From CAYLYM01 sp964387645 (GTDB lineage: Bacteria; Calditrichota; Calditrichia; RBG-13-44-9), in NCBI GenBank assembly GCA_964387645.1, contig CAYLYM010000058.1, positions 1 to 24,044 on the forward strand: a stretch of 24,044 nucleotides of DNA, in the 5' to 3' direction. Position numbers and translations under genes: made by a program. This document shows positions 9,360-18,400 of the stretch, one piece after another. The notes below the pieces were generated by a model that was not told the origin of the DNA, did not search any database, and saw only the letters and a program-made list of their open reading frames with translations. The first letter of the stretch is position 1. Each line of letters opens with the position of its first letter.

Positions 9360-10454
9360 ATCATTAAAGCTATTAGAAATGATGTGAAGAAGCCGTTTAA
9401 TACTTTCCTGGGTTGAAGATCGGAAGGGAAATCCGGGATATTGGTAAGCCTTGGGCACATCATTCTTTAAATTCAAATTTTTTTGTTCAACCGAATAGTG
9501 CCAACCTAAATTCTTAAATCTTTGAGCTAAGTAAATCTGCTCAGTTTGGCCGGGAGTGGGGATAAAAAGTGCTTTTTTCCCTAATTCAACCAATTCCATC
9601 ACTGTACTGTATCCCGAGCGGGAAATAATGAGTTTACTGCGGTTGAACAAATTCGCCATCTCCTGTCGGTTAAGATGAGGATAAATAGTGATATCGGACG
9701 ACAGATGTTTAACACCGTCTAATTCGGGCCGACCCAGAACGACAACTTTTTTACCTGGAAAGAGATTAATCTGGTTAAGGACTAAATTTTCCATTACAGA
9801 GCGCTGGGGTTCCGGTCCCGATATGGAGACACAGATGTCAATATCTTCTGCGAAATCATTTTCAGTGGTAAGGCTCGACAAAATACCAATAAAATGATAA
9901 CGGCTTTTATTCTGATGTGAAGACAACCGACCCGACAAAAGTCCATTTTTGCCATTCAGATCATCCGGTACAATCACTCCCCGATATTTTTTGTGAAATA
10001 TGCGATTAAACAAGAATCCCATGAATTCAATTGATCTGAGAAACGTCGGGAAAATAAAACGTAACTGATGGGAAATAAAATAGGAGGGCACCTTATGGTT
10101 GTAACATCCATAACGATGATCGCTAAAAACCATATCTATCCGATACTTTCGAATGATATCTTCAGTTAATTTATTCTCTTTTTGAATCATCTTGAAAACA
10201 TGCGGGAGCTGTTTTACAATTTTCACCAGGCTGACCCCATGTTCAGAGTAGGTGAGTTTGTAATCAGGTAATTCAATAAACTGAACATGATTGAGTTCTT
10301 TTCGCAAAAATAGCAATGACCTTCCTGAACTGCCAACAATTATTTCCCAACCTTTATTAAGAAATTCTCTAATGATGGGTAAACTTCTACTGGCATGCCC
10401 CAATCCCATGTTCAACACGGCAAAAAACACCCTTTTTATCTTCTCGGTTTTCAT
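9351..10454 (-). CDS. GT-B glycosyltransferase, family 28 / MurG-like
   Basis: About 367 aa from the chosen start. The N-terminal half opens with FFAVLNMGLGHASRS, the GxGHxxR nucleotide-sugar transferase loop shared by MurG-like enzymes. The C-terminal half has ISRSGYSTVMELVELGKKALFIPTPGQTEQ in two adjacent motifs, the usual donor-binding S-G-x-x-T-x-x-E and P-x-x-x-x-x-E/Q block. It probably transfers a sugar from a UDP donor at the cytoplasmic membrane; the acceptor cannot be told. The frame is open upstream to 10583, but those extra residues overlap the preceding gene and look unlike the family. ATG 10454 makes an ATGA overlap with the upstream stop; ATG 10460 is the alternative. Stop codon is TAA. 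It is not murG itself by context, as no cell-wall cluster surrounds it. Confidence 0.85.
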   Translation of the reverse strand: MKTEKIKRVFFAVLNMGLGHASRSLPIIREFLNKGWEIIVGSSGRSLLFLRKELNHVQFIELPDYKLTYSEHGVSLVKIVKQLPHVFKMIQKENKLTEDIIRKYRIDMVFSDHRYGCYNHKVPSYFISHQLRFIFPTFLRSIEFMGFLFNRIFHKKYRGVIVPDDLNGKNGLLSGRLSSHQNKSRYHFIGILSSLTTENDFAEDIDICVSISGPEPQRSVMENLVLNQINLFPGKKVVVLGRPELDGVKHLSSDITIYPHLNRQEMANLFNRSKLIISRSGYSTVMELVELGKKALFIPTPGQTEQIYLAQRFKNLGWHYSVEQKNLNLKNDVPKAYQYPGFPFRSSTQESIKRLLHIISNSFNDKN

Positions 10455-10777
10455 CTCCATCTGACAATCCGATAAGCCATTATTGCAGAAATTACCTGGC
10501 AGACCCCGCCCAAAATTCCGCCTGTCCCTATCCACAATCCAGGAATAAAGATTAACCAGAAAATACCCAGGAAAAAGGCTCAATTATAAAACACTCCTAC
10601 TCCCAGAATAATTAAACTTAATACCGCTACCAGTCCAGGATCCTTGCCCTGAGCCTTCTCAGAGGATTTCTCCAAAAAATATTTTTGGATTAGAAATCCA
10701 TTACCTTTAGCAGTTTTCAATCCGTTGATAACAAACATATTCCTGAGTAAATTTTGTGAAGAATTAATTTCATACAA
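10451..10777 (-). pseudogene. Small TM2-like membrane protein interrupted by an in-frame TGA
   Basis: Reading from TTG 10777 (or the internal ATG at residue 14) gives a basic N-terminus, then KDPGLVAVLSLIILGVGVFYN and a TGA (10580-10582). The same frame continues with AFFLGIFWLIFIPGLWIG and ends IMAYRIVRWR, TGA (10451-10453). Together these parts match the plan of small TM2-like membrane proteins: a PGLAAxLS entry, a first helix ending in a YNG turn, and a second hairpin ending in DAYR. The stop stands exactly where the turn glycine is expected, one substitution from GGA. The terminal TGA overlaps the glycosyltransferase start. Function of the family is unknown. It could be a real nonsense mutation, a sequencing error or readthrough. 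Confidence 0.6.
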
Positions 10778-10825
10778 TTAAATTATTAAACTGAAATATT
10801 TACAAAAAAATCTTTTTCTATGGCA

Positions 10826-12256
10826 TTATTTGGCTAAAGGAATGAAAAGGCGAAATTTTGTTCCCCGTCCTTTTTTGGATTCAACTTCAATCCGTCCACC
10901 CATGTTATGAATAATGCTGTAAACAATCGAAAGTCCCAGGCCTATACCCTGTCCAACTTTTTTTGTTGTGTAAAAAGGATCGAAAATTTTTCCTAAATCA
11001 GCATTGTCAATTCCTTCGCCATTATCAACAATCTCACATAGTAGAAATTTTCCAAATTGTTTATTAAAAATCTGAATATGTGTAGCCTCAGCATCGATGG
11101 CATTCATCAATAAATTTGTAATAACCTGATGAAATTCTCCTGGATTCCCACTGACATAGAAGTCTTTCTCAAAGTTTATTTCAATTTTTACTGTCCTCTT
11201 TTCACTTCTTTCGAATAAATCAATAATTTTTCGCAGTGTTTGATTCCAATTCAAAACATCTGTACCACTAGATTGTTTGATTGATAAATTACGCAAATCT
11301 TCCACAATTTTTTGCGAACGCTGGGTACCTTCGCGTATCCCCGATATAATCTTCAAAAGATCCTGCTGAATAAAATCTAACTCGTAAGTAGCTTCTAATT
11401 TCTGTCTAACTGGATTTGGTAGTTCTTTCAGCGCATTTTGCAATGCCGACAGAATTTCCAGACAATAGGATTCCAGATGTGGGAGATTACTGTAAATAAA
11501 ATTTATAGGATTATTGAATTCATGAATAAATCCAGCAATCAGCCGACCAACACTGGCCATTTTTTCTGTTTGAATCAAACGTTGTTGTGTAGTTTTTAAC
11601 TCCTCGATAGTCTTTCGAAGTTCAGCAGTGCGTTCATTTACTTTAGCCTCCAAACTGCGATTCAGCTCTTCTATTTTTTTATATGCCAAGGAATTCCGAA
11701 TGGCTATGCCCATGAGATTTGCAAATGCCTGCAAAAATTCCACATCTTCTTCTGTGAATACATTGGCCAGATGTCGGTTATCAACATAAATTGTTCCAAT
11801 AACCTCATCACCTATCTGGATAGGAACACAAATAAATGATAATATCTCTAACTGGTGAATGGTTTGAAACTGTGAAAATTGCTGATCTTCCAAGGCATTC
11901 ATACTGTAAAGTGGCTTTACTTCGTCTATTACTCGAGAAACTACCGACCGACTGAATGTCAAAGCATTTCTTTCGGACTGGTCGTCTATATTGTGTGAAA
12001 TCCGAATTTTCAAATCCTCATTTTCACGCAAAACAATTACTGCATGTTCGGCATTCATCAATTCGACGGTGCGTTCAATAACTTTTTGAAACAATACATC
12101 GGGATCTAAAATGGTATTAATTTGCTGACTAACCTTGTAAAGCGCTTGTAGCCTTTGGTTCGTCAATGATTCCAGGTATTTGATTGATTCATCCGTGGAG
12201 GGAATTTCGCTTTCTAAACGTTTAAATACTTCCTTGAACGGATTTTTCTCTGACAT
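10826..12256 (-). CDS. Soluble GAF-domain sensor histidine kinase
   Basis: 476 aa from ATG 12256 (MSEKNPF). A GAF domain spans about 38-190, a coiled coil about 192-230, then HisKA with the phospho-acceptor H245 in the HEFNNP box, and a complete HATPase_c domain: N box around N381-N385, G1 at DNGEGID (411-417), F box DPFYTTKK, and G2 GQGIGLGL (435-442). No membrane segment or signal peptide is present, so it senses a cytoplasmic ligand or a partner through GAF. No response regulator is adjacent, so it is an orphan kinase. The frame is open 47 codons further up to 12397, but that stretch is hydrophobic, basic and unlike the family, and I judge it leader sequence. The stop is TAA. Confidence 0.92.
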   Translation of the reverse strand: MSEKNPFKEVFKRLESEIPSTDESIKYLESLTNQRLQALYKVSQQINTILDPDVLFQKVIERTVELMNAEHAVIVLRENEDLKIRISHNIDDQSERNALTFSRSVVSRVIDEVKPLYSMNALEDQQFSQFQTIHQLEILSFICVPIQIGDEVIGTIYVDNRHLANVFTEEDVEFLQAFANLMGIAIRNSLAYKKIEELNRSLEAKVNERTAELRKTIEELKTTQQRLIQTEKMASVGRLIAGFIHEFNNPINFIYSNLPHLESYCLEILSALQNALKELPNPVRQKLEATYELDFIQQDLLKIISGIREGTQRSQKIVEDLRNLSIKQSSGTDVLNWNQTLRKIIDLFERSEKRTVKIEINFEKDFYVSGNPGEFHQVITNLLMNAIDAEATHIQIFNKQFGKFLLCEIVDNGEGIDNADLGKIFDPFYTTKKVGQGIGLGLSIVYSIIHNMGGRIEVESKKGRGTKFRLFIPLAK

Positions 12257-12452
12257 TGAGTCCAACCTAATTTTTTCACCTGTTCTAAAATAATATAAAA
12301 AGAATGAATAAAAAGGAAAACTCCTGATTGTGTGAATATGTATTAAATCTACGATTAAAACCGAAATTTCTATTTTGTTATTTAAGAGAGATATCAAACA
12401 ATCTAAAGATATTTTTTTATTATGTCTTTTGCACCGAAAAATTAAAATTTAG

Positions 12453-12512
12453 GTAGGAGTGGCTTCCAACCACGAACCGTAATGCAAATTCGCCACAAAA
12501 TGCGGCTCCTTC
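12453..12512. repeat. REP-like imperfect palindrome
   Basis: GTAGGAGTGGCTTCC near the left end and TGCGGCTCCTT near the right can pair over 9 bases with one mismatch (AGGAGTGGC with GCGGCTCCT), and a smaller TGG/CCA repeat is nested inside. It is GC-richer than its AT-rich surroundings. The wording GTAGGAG(T/C)GGCTTCC recalls interspersed REP elements of other bacteria. It stands between the rpsA terminator and the kinase gene. Only one copy is in the window, so its repeat nature is inferred. Confidence 0.4.
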
Positions 12513-12632
12513 CATTCGGACAGTTATGGTTATAACAACACTAAATCTTAAAACAAAAAAATCTCTTAAAAATTCACTACCAACTCAATTGTCTCAGGAA
12601 ATAAAAATTTTTTATTTTTTCCCGGAACCCAC

Positions 12633-12661
12633 AAAAAAAGCCGGAAGATAACTTCCGGCTT
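12633..12661 (-). terminator. Intrinsic terminator of rpsA
   Basis: A perfect 10-bp stem (AAGCCGGAAG at 12638-12647, CTTCCGGCTT at 12652-12661) with a 4-nt loop. Read on the minus strand it is followed directly by a run of seven Ts. It lies about 30 bp after the rpsA stop. It is the clearest terminator in the window. Confidence 0.9.
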
Positions 12662-12691
12662 CTCAAAAGTTCATATTTATAATCCCACCAA

Positions 12692-14854
12692 CTATTCTTT
12701 TCCAGTTTCCTTCTCTTCGGCCTCATCATTCGCTTTTTTTTCAGATTTAGATTTTTGTTTTTCCTGGTCAGTTTCAGCATTATCCTCATTATTGACCTTC
12801 TCGATATTAGATTCTAATTTAGGCTTTGCCTTGGCTTCAGTCTGCGATTTTTCAGCATCCACCGTTGGAGTAGTCTGGCTCTTTTCCTCCTGACCTACTG
12901 TCTTTTTAGATTCAGCGGTTTTTTCTTCTTTCGCTTTTTCTTCAACTTCCTGTTCTTGGTTTTTTTTCTTTTTCTCAACTGTTTTCTTCGTCTTTGTTTT
13001 CGCTCTGATTGGACGCACCCGTACGGCGGGTTCTTCTGGAACTTCTTCCAATAACTCTGGCACTTCTTCGACTAATTCTTCCATGGTGGTTACCGTGAAA
13101 TTGTGCTGCGCCATGTAGGCCCGAACTTCTTCTTCCTCTTTGCCTTTCAGGTATTCGTTCACAGAAAGAACAATCCGCTTATTCTCTTTGTCGAACTCAA
13201 TCACTTTTAGTGGCAATTCTTCGCCAACTTTAAAATGATCAGCGGCTCGCTTAATATTGGGTTTACCCAGGTGATTGAGCGGCACGAAAGCATCCACACC
13301 CAGTGGCAGGGTAACAATGACGCCTTTATCAATTAACCGTGAGATTTTTCCAGTTGTTTCCACGCCAACGCCATAAGCATCTTCGAAAGCATCCCAGGGA
13401 TTGGGCTCTACTTGTTTATGCCCCAGTGCAATACGCCGCTCATCTTTATTAATATCCAGAACGACAACATCAATTTCCTGGCCTTTTTTCACCACTTCAC
13501 TGGGATGGCGGACTTTCTTGGTCCAACTTAAATCAGAAATATGGACCAACCCATCAACACCTTCTTCCAGTTCAACAAAAGCGCCAAATGGTGTTAGATT
13601 CCGGACAATACCATGATGCTTAGAACCGACAGGATATTTCTCTTCGATATTCTCCCATGGATCCGGTGTAAGTTGTTTTAATCCAAGCGATATTTTCCTG
13701 TCCTCTGGCTCAATGCTTAAAACAACTGCCTCCACCTCATCGCCTTCTTTGAGTACCTGAGCAGGATTCTTGATGTGCTGAGACCAGCTCATCTCAGAAA
13801 CATGGATCAAACCTTCGATTCCCTTCTCCAATTCCACAAAGGCACCGTAATCAGTCAAACTAACCACTTTTCCTTTAACTTTCGAACCAATGGGGAAGCG
13901 TTCTTCAACATTTTCCCACGGATGTGGTTGTAACTGCTTGAGACCCAGAGAAATTCTTTTTTTATTCTCATCAAAATCCAGAATCATGACATCAATTTCC
14001 TGGTCCAGTTTCACAACCTCGCTGGGATGATTCACACGGCCCCAGGATAGATCCGTTATATGCAACAAACCATCTACACCTCCAAGATCGATGAACACAC
14101 CGAAATCGGTAATGTTTTTGACCATACCGCGACGTACTTGACCTTTTTCCAAAGTGGCCAGAATCTCTTCGCGCTTGCTTTCTAATTCTTTCTCGATAAT
14201 CACTCGGCGGGAGACAACAATATTCTTTCGCTGTTCGTTAACCTTAACTATTTTCAGATCCAGCGTCTGACCAACGAAAGCATCAAAATCTCGAATAGGT
14301 TTCACATCAACCTGTGAACCAGGTAGAAATGCATCAACACCACCCAGATCGACAACAAATCCGCCTTTTATCCGACGAATGATTCGGCCCTGGATGATTT
14401 CATCATTTTCATACTTCTTTAATAGATTTTCCCACGCCCGCAAGAAATAGACCTTTTTACGGGACAACATAACCTGTCCTTCAACATCCTCGGGCATTTC
14501 CAGATAAACTTCAACTTCGTCACCAACTTTAATATCGTCAATATCAACAAATTCTTCACGTGGAATCACCCCTTCAGACTTGAAACCAACATCAATAATC
14601 ACATCTGTTTTAGTAAAAGCTATCACAGTACCCTTGATAATATCACCTTCTACAACGCGTTCAAAACTCTTCTCGTAGAAGGCTTTCATCTCCGGATCAA
14701 TCTGCACATCATCATCTTCCAAATCTTCCGGCACTTCACCTAATTTAAAAACCTGTCCTGGCTTAATTTTTTCCTCAATTACATCTTCTTTTACGGTTTG
14801 CTCCTGCTTTTTCTCTCTAGGATTTAGGGTTTGTTGTTTTAATTCTTCTGACAT
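12692..14854 (-). CDS. rpsA: 30S ribosomal protein S1
   Basis: 720 aa with six S1 (OB-fold) RNA-binding domains, at about 68-133, 151-216, 237-306, 322-393, 407-480 and 497-566. Domains 3-5 show the typical FGxFVxL, GLxHxSxLSW and GLKQL signatures. S1 brings mRNA to the 30S subunit and helps start translation. E. coli S1 is 557 aa; the excess is an N-terminal acidic stretch (1-65) and a long, low-complexity K/E/Q-rich tail (about 573-720) with no domain. ATG 14854 is fixed by a perfect AGGAGG ten bases upstream. The stop is TAG. The gene stands alone between its own promoter and terminator. Confidence 0.96.
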   Translation of the reverse strand: MSEELKQQTLNPREKKQEQTVKEDVIEEKIKPGQVFKLGEVPEDLEDDDVQIDPEMKAFYEKSFERVVEGDIIKGTVIAFTKTDVIIDVGFKSEGVIPREEFVDIDDIKVGDEVEVYLEMPEDVEGQVMLSRKKVYFLRAWENLLKKYENDEIIQGRIIRRIKGGFVVDLGGVDAFLPGSQVDVKPIRDFDAFVGQTLDLKIVKVNEQRKNIVVSRRVIIEKELESKREEILATLEKGQVRRGMVKNITDFGVFIDLGGVDGLLHITDLSWGRVNHPSEVVKLDQEIDVMILDFDENKKRISLGLKQLQPHPWENVEERFPIGSKVKGKVVSLTDYGAFVELEKGIEGLIHVSEMSWSQHIKNPAQVLKEGDEVEAVVLSIEPEDRKISLGLKQLTPDPWENIEEKYPVGSKHHGIVRNLTPFGAFVELEEGVDGLVHISDLSWTKKVRHPSEVVKKGQEIDVVVLDINKDERRIALGHKQVEPNPWDAFEDAYGVGVETTGKISRLIDKGVIVTLPLGVDAFVPLNHLGKPNIKRAADHFKVGEELPLKVIEFDKENKRIVLSVNEYLKGKEEEEVRAYMAQHNFTVTTMEELVEEVPELLEEVPEEPAVRVRPIRAKTKTKKTVEKKKKNQEQEVEEKAKEEKTAESKKTVGQEEKSQTTPTVDAEKSQTEAKAKPKLESNIEKVNNEDNAETDQEKQKSKSEKKANDEAEEKETGKE

Positions 14855-14864
14855 TTAAGTAATT

Positions 14865-14870
14865 CCTCCT
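14865..14870 (-). promoter_or_regulatory. Perfect Shine-Dalgarno site of rpsA
   Basis: AGGAGG on the minus strand, ten bases before the ATG at 14854. It is notable because most other genes here have weak sites; the tricorn gene (GGAGG before 18560) is the other strong one. Confidence 0.85.
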
Positions 14871-14883
14871 TTCCAAAAAAGAT

Positions 14884-14900
14884 ATTCCCATTGCGGGAAT
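14884..14900 (-). promoter_or_regulatory. Hairpin in the rpsA leader
   Basis: ATTCCC (14884-14889) and GGGAAT (14895-14900) form a perfect 6-bp stem with a 5-nt loop. It lies between the putative promoter and the Shine-Dalgarno site, about 30 bases before the start codon, so it would be in the 5' untranslated RNA. S1 is known to bind its own leader and autoregulate in E. coli; the same role here is inference. Confidence 0.45.
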
Positions 14901-14915
14901 GAAAAACAGACGCAA

Positions 14916-14943
14916 AATATAATGATATGTAATATTTATTCAA
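14916..14943 (-). promoter_or_regulatory. Putative rpsA promoter
   Basis: On the minus strand, TTGAAT (14943-14938) and TATATT (14921-14916) are separated by 16 bases, a fair sigma-70-like pair. It is upstream of the leader hairpin and Shine-Dalgarno site. In AT-rich DNA such matches arise by chance, so confidence is limited. Confidence 0.4.
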
Positions 14944-14970
14944 AATATTTTTTTAATTCTAACTAAATAT

Positions 14971-15213
14971 TTACGTCTGGGTGATGGACAATCGGATTGT
15001 GAAACAATAAATGGCTATTGGTATCTGGTTCCGGAAATCATGAAAAAAGAGGATTATCTGATCGAAGTTGAATTGATTAAACAAATCAACTAACATAATA
15101 AGGTTGAGTTGTTAGAACCTATGCCGAATACAGAAGATCCTTTCCTGGTCACCATTAAAAACGATATTTACCAATTCAACATTTGGGTTAAAATAATTCA
15201 TTCCGATACATAG
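14971..15213 (+). pseudogene. Decayed coding remnant, family unrecognised
   Basis: A plus-strand reading frame with protein-like content: GDGQSDCETINGYWYLVPEI, then a charged stretch, a TAA (15091-15093), then VELLEPMPNTEDPFLVTIKN and YQFNIWVKIIHSDT ending at TAG (15211-15213). Composition and strand-like alternation suggest a beta-sandwich fragment. There is no start codon or ribosome site, and a plus-strand terminator follows at 15279. I do not recognise the family. The rest of the 577 bp between rpsA and the tricorn gene holds only the rpsA leader and two terminators. Confidence 0.45.
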
Positions 15214-15278
15214 GAGAATAATGAAAAAGTCGCTTCCTTTAAAACTGAGTTCGCTGGCGTGCAAAGGAAACCTATTGA

Positions 15279-15302
15279 GAGACAAAAAGTCTCCTTTTTT
15301 TA
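15279..15302 (+). terminator. Intrinsic terminator after the plus-strand remnant
   Basis: GAGAC (15279-15283) and GTCTC (15289-15293) flank five As, followed by a run of Ts from 15295. The short stem is perfect. Its orientation supports a former plus-strand gene at 14971-15213. Confidence 0.5.
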
Positions 15303-15338
15303 TTTAATCATTTTTACACAAAATAGTTTTAGACAAAT

Positions 15339-15360
15339 AAAAAAAGACCAAATCAGATCT
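15339..15360 (-). terminator. Weak intrinsic terminator of the tricorn-like gene
   Basis: On the minus strand AGATC pairs with GGTCT (one G-T pair) around a 6-nt loop, followed by seven Ts. It lies about 70 bp after the stop of the tricorn-like gene. Confidence 0.4.
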
Positions 15361-15431
15361 TACTCGATTCTTCTTTTCAGCAGACAATGCATATAGTCTT
15401 CCTCTAAAAAGTGAAAAGTGGCCAAAAATCA

Positions 15432-18400
15432 CTACCGAATTTCTTTCATCAATTCTTTTACGGCCACTTCCAGTTGGCGATCTTTATGAACGGCAACATC
15501 GCCAGGTAAATCTTCTACAATAATATCGGGAATAGCCCCATTATTTTCCATATTCACCCCGCTCCCTTTGACATACCATCCGCGGAAAGGCACCCGGAAG
15601 GTGGAACCGTCAATGAGTCGGATAGAACCGGTACTGATGACCAAACCTCCTGTAGGTTTACCAATCAACTTACCGCGTTTAAGTGTTTTAATAGCATGGG
15701 AGAAAATCTCAGCATTCGAGAAAGAATATTCATTACACAAAACAGCAATGGGCTTTGTCCAGGCATAAAGTGGGCGGCGTCCCTGCGGATACCCTTCCCC
15801 TCCGTCTCGGGGCACTGTTACCGCATGGTTCGGGATCATTAACATGTTCAGTAAATAATCCGCCGTCCATCCACCACCGTTGTTCCGCACATCAATGATC
15901 AGACCCTCTTTATCATGAGCTTCGGCATACAATTCCATTTCAAACCGCTCCAAACTTTCTTCAGCCATGGCCCGAATATGAATGTACCCTAACTTATTCT
16001 TCGATAAGTTATGAACCATTTCGGCCTTCTCTTCTCGCCAGCGGTCGTATTCTAATGAAAGAAATTGCCCATAGTTTACCGGACGAACAACAATAGTTCG
16101 ACGATATTCACTTCCCTTTTTCTTTCCACTAAGCAGCAATTCCACAGGGTTGTTGACCTTATTCTCTAGTAGCGAATATAAATTTGTTTTAGAAGACACA
16201 AGATTTCCGTTCACGGCCAGGAGAATTTCTCCAACGACCGCTGGTTCCCTAACACGATCAGCCGGTCCGTGTGGAATAACTTCTTTAATTCGCAATCCAT
16301 CACCTTCATATTCGGGATCGAATCGTAATCCCAGCATTCCGCTGCTTACTGCATTTGGTTGTTGCGGTGAATATATTCCTAGATGTGAGGCATTCAATTC
16401 TCCTAACATCATCCGGATCACATCATTAAAATCTCTGATGGTAAAAACGCTTTCAGCCGCTACCTGATATTTATCATACATGGCTTTCCAATTGGTGCCA
16501 TGGAATGCGGGATCATAGAAATGGTCATTTAAAGTGCGCCAACACTCGCTAAATTTCTGCTTTTGTTCTCCAATGATATCAATTTTCAATTTGGTCGAAA
16601 AATTAATGGTTTTCGCTTTACTGCCATCTGGTGTAATAGAAGCCAGCCTACCGCCTTTTTTCAAATAATAGATTTTTTTGTTCCTTACATGCCAGCGAAT
16701 CTTTTCAGGCCGCTCGTCTGTACTGGTCAGTTGTTTTAATTCCTTACCATTCCACTTTATTTTCCACAAATCACTCTTTCCAGCAGTATTGCTGTTGAAA
16801 ACGATAAATTGGCCGTCTGGCGACCAGTCAAAATCACCCTCCACTCCGGGTAGGGAAGTCACCCGCCGAAGCCTTTTGTAAAGATGTTCGGGATCATCAA
16901 TAATCACTCGCAGACTGTCGGACTTTTCTTTTTCTTTTTTCTTATCGGTAAAAATTTCCTCCCATTCTTCATCAGTGCGTTCTTCATCGACTTTGCGTAA
17001 AAATACCATCCAGATATCGTAATTGTCGCCTATTCGTTTGGATATAAATGCCAATCTTTTTCCATCGGCAGACCAGCGTGGAGTCAGATCGTAATCCGGA
17101 TGCTGGGAAACATTGTACTTTTCCCCGGTCTCCAGATTCAGAAGAAAAATGTCGGAATTAAACTCATTATCTTCCACTGAATAGGCCAGCCAGCGGCTAT
17201 CCGGCGACCAGGCAAAATCCGGTTCAGCCCACCCTTTTAAAACCGTTCTCTCCTTTCTCTCCTTGAAGTCATAAATTACTAAATCTCCTTTCCCGCGAAT
17301 AAATGCCAATTTCCTGCCATCAGGAGAAAATTGTGGAGAATGTTCCTCGGACTTCCCACCAATTAGCTTGACTGTTTTCAAACGGGTGGTTCGGCTGAGC
17401 ATTTTTTGTTGTGGATCGCCGCTGGTCACCATGTAAATGTCCCGACTACCCTCCCGGTCTGAAACAAATACCAGGCTGTCGCTATTCGGCGCCCAGGTTA
17501 CCTGATCGTCGCGCCAGGGAGATTCGGTGATTTGTTTCAAGAACCGTCCATTTTCATTTATGACAAAAATCTCGCCTCGAACCACAAACGCTGCCAATTT
17601 ACCATCAGGACTTACCGTAAATTCTGTGGCATTTCCACTGTAATTTTTATAAATAACAGGATTATTCACATAATCTACCGGCAGATGAATATCCATTTTG
17701 CTGACCTTTCCACTGGCAACTTCATATCGGTAAAGATCGAATTGCCGCTCGAATGCGATAATTTTTCCATCACGGGAAATCTCGGGAAAACGAATGCCAT
17801 CTTCTTTAAAAAAAGTTAGCTGCGTTTTGCCAGACCCATCTATTACCATCCTGTACAGGTTCATAGTGCCATCCTTATCGCTCACAAAATAGATGGTCCG
17901 ACTGTCCGGGCCCCACAGCGGAAACATATCATTGCCTTCGAAATTGGTTAATTTTGAGTATTTCTTTTCTTTAAAATCATATAAAAAAATATCTGTATTA
18001 CTGCTACCGCGGTAGCCTTTTCGGAAAATATCGGTCCGACCTTTGACGAAAACCAGATAACGCCCGTTAGGTGACATTTTACCCTGATCAGCATATTCTG
18101 GAATGATCTCAAAGGGAGTACCGCCATCGATACTCACCTTGTACATGAGTGGCAAACGATGGTAATAAAAATCCCGACGGGAGGAAAAGATAATTTCCCG
18201 ACCATTGGGCAGCCACTGCCACACGGCATCGCTGTTGGAAAAGTAGGTCAACCGTTTTAGTGGTCCGCCATCCAAAGATAGTACAAAAACATCGTCATTA
18301 CCATAGCGGTCAGAAGAAAATACTATCTGCCGGCCATCTGGAGACCAGTGCGGACGGTAGTCATAAGCAGGATTAGCGGTCAGGCGGCGGGCCTCACCAC

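Noticed and set aside
10455..10583. N-terminal extension of the glycosyltransferase to 10583
   Set aside because: The extra residues overlap the coding frame of the small membrane protein and lack family similarity; the family core begins just after ATG 10454.
12257..12397. N-terminal extension of the histidine kinase
   Set aside because: Hydrophobic, basic and AT-driven sequence with no family match; ATG 12256 gives a natural start ahead of the GAF domain.
12577..12789. 70-aa frame over the rpsA 3' end and terminator
   Set aside because: It crosses a strong terminator and its lysine/arginine bias comes from the shifted reading of the low-complexity rpsA tail.
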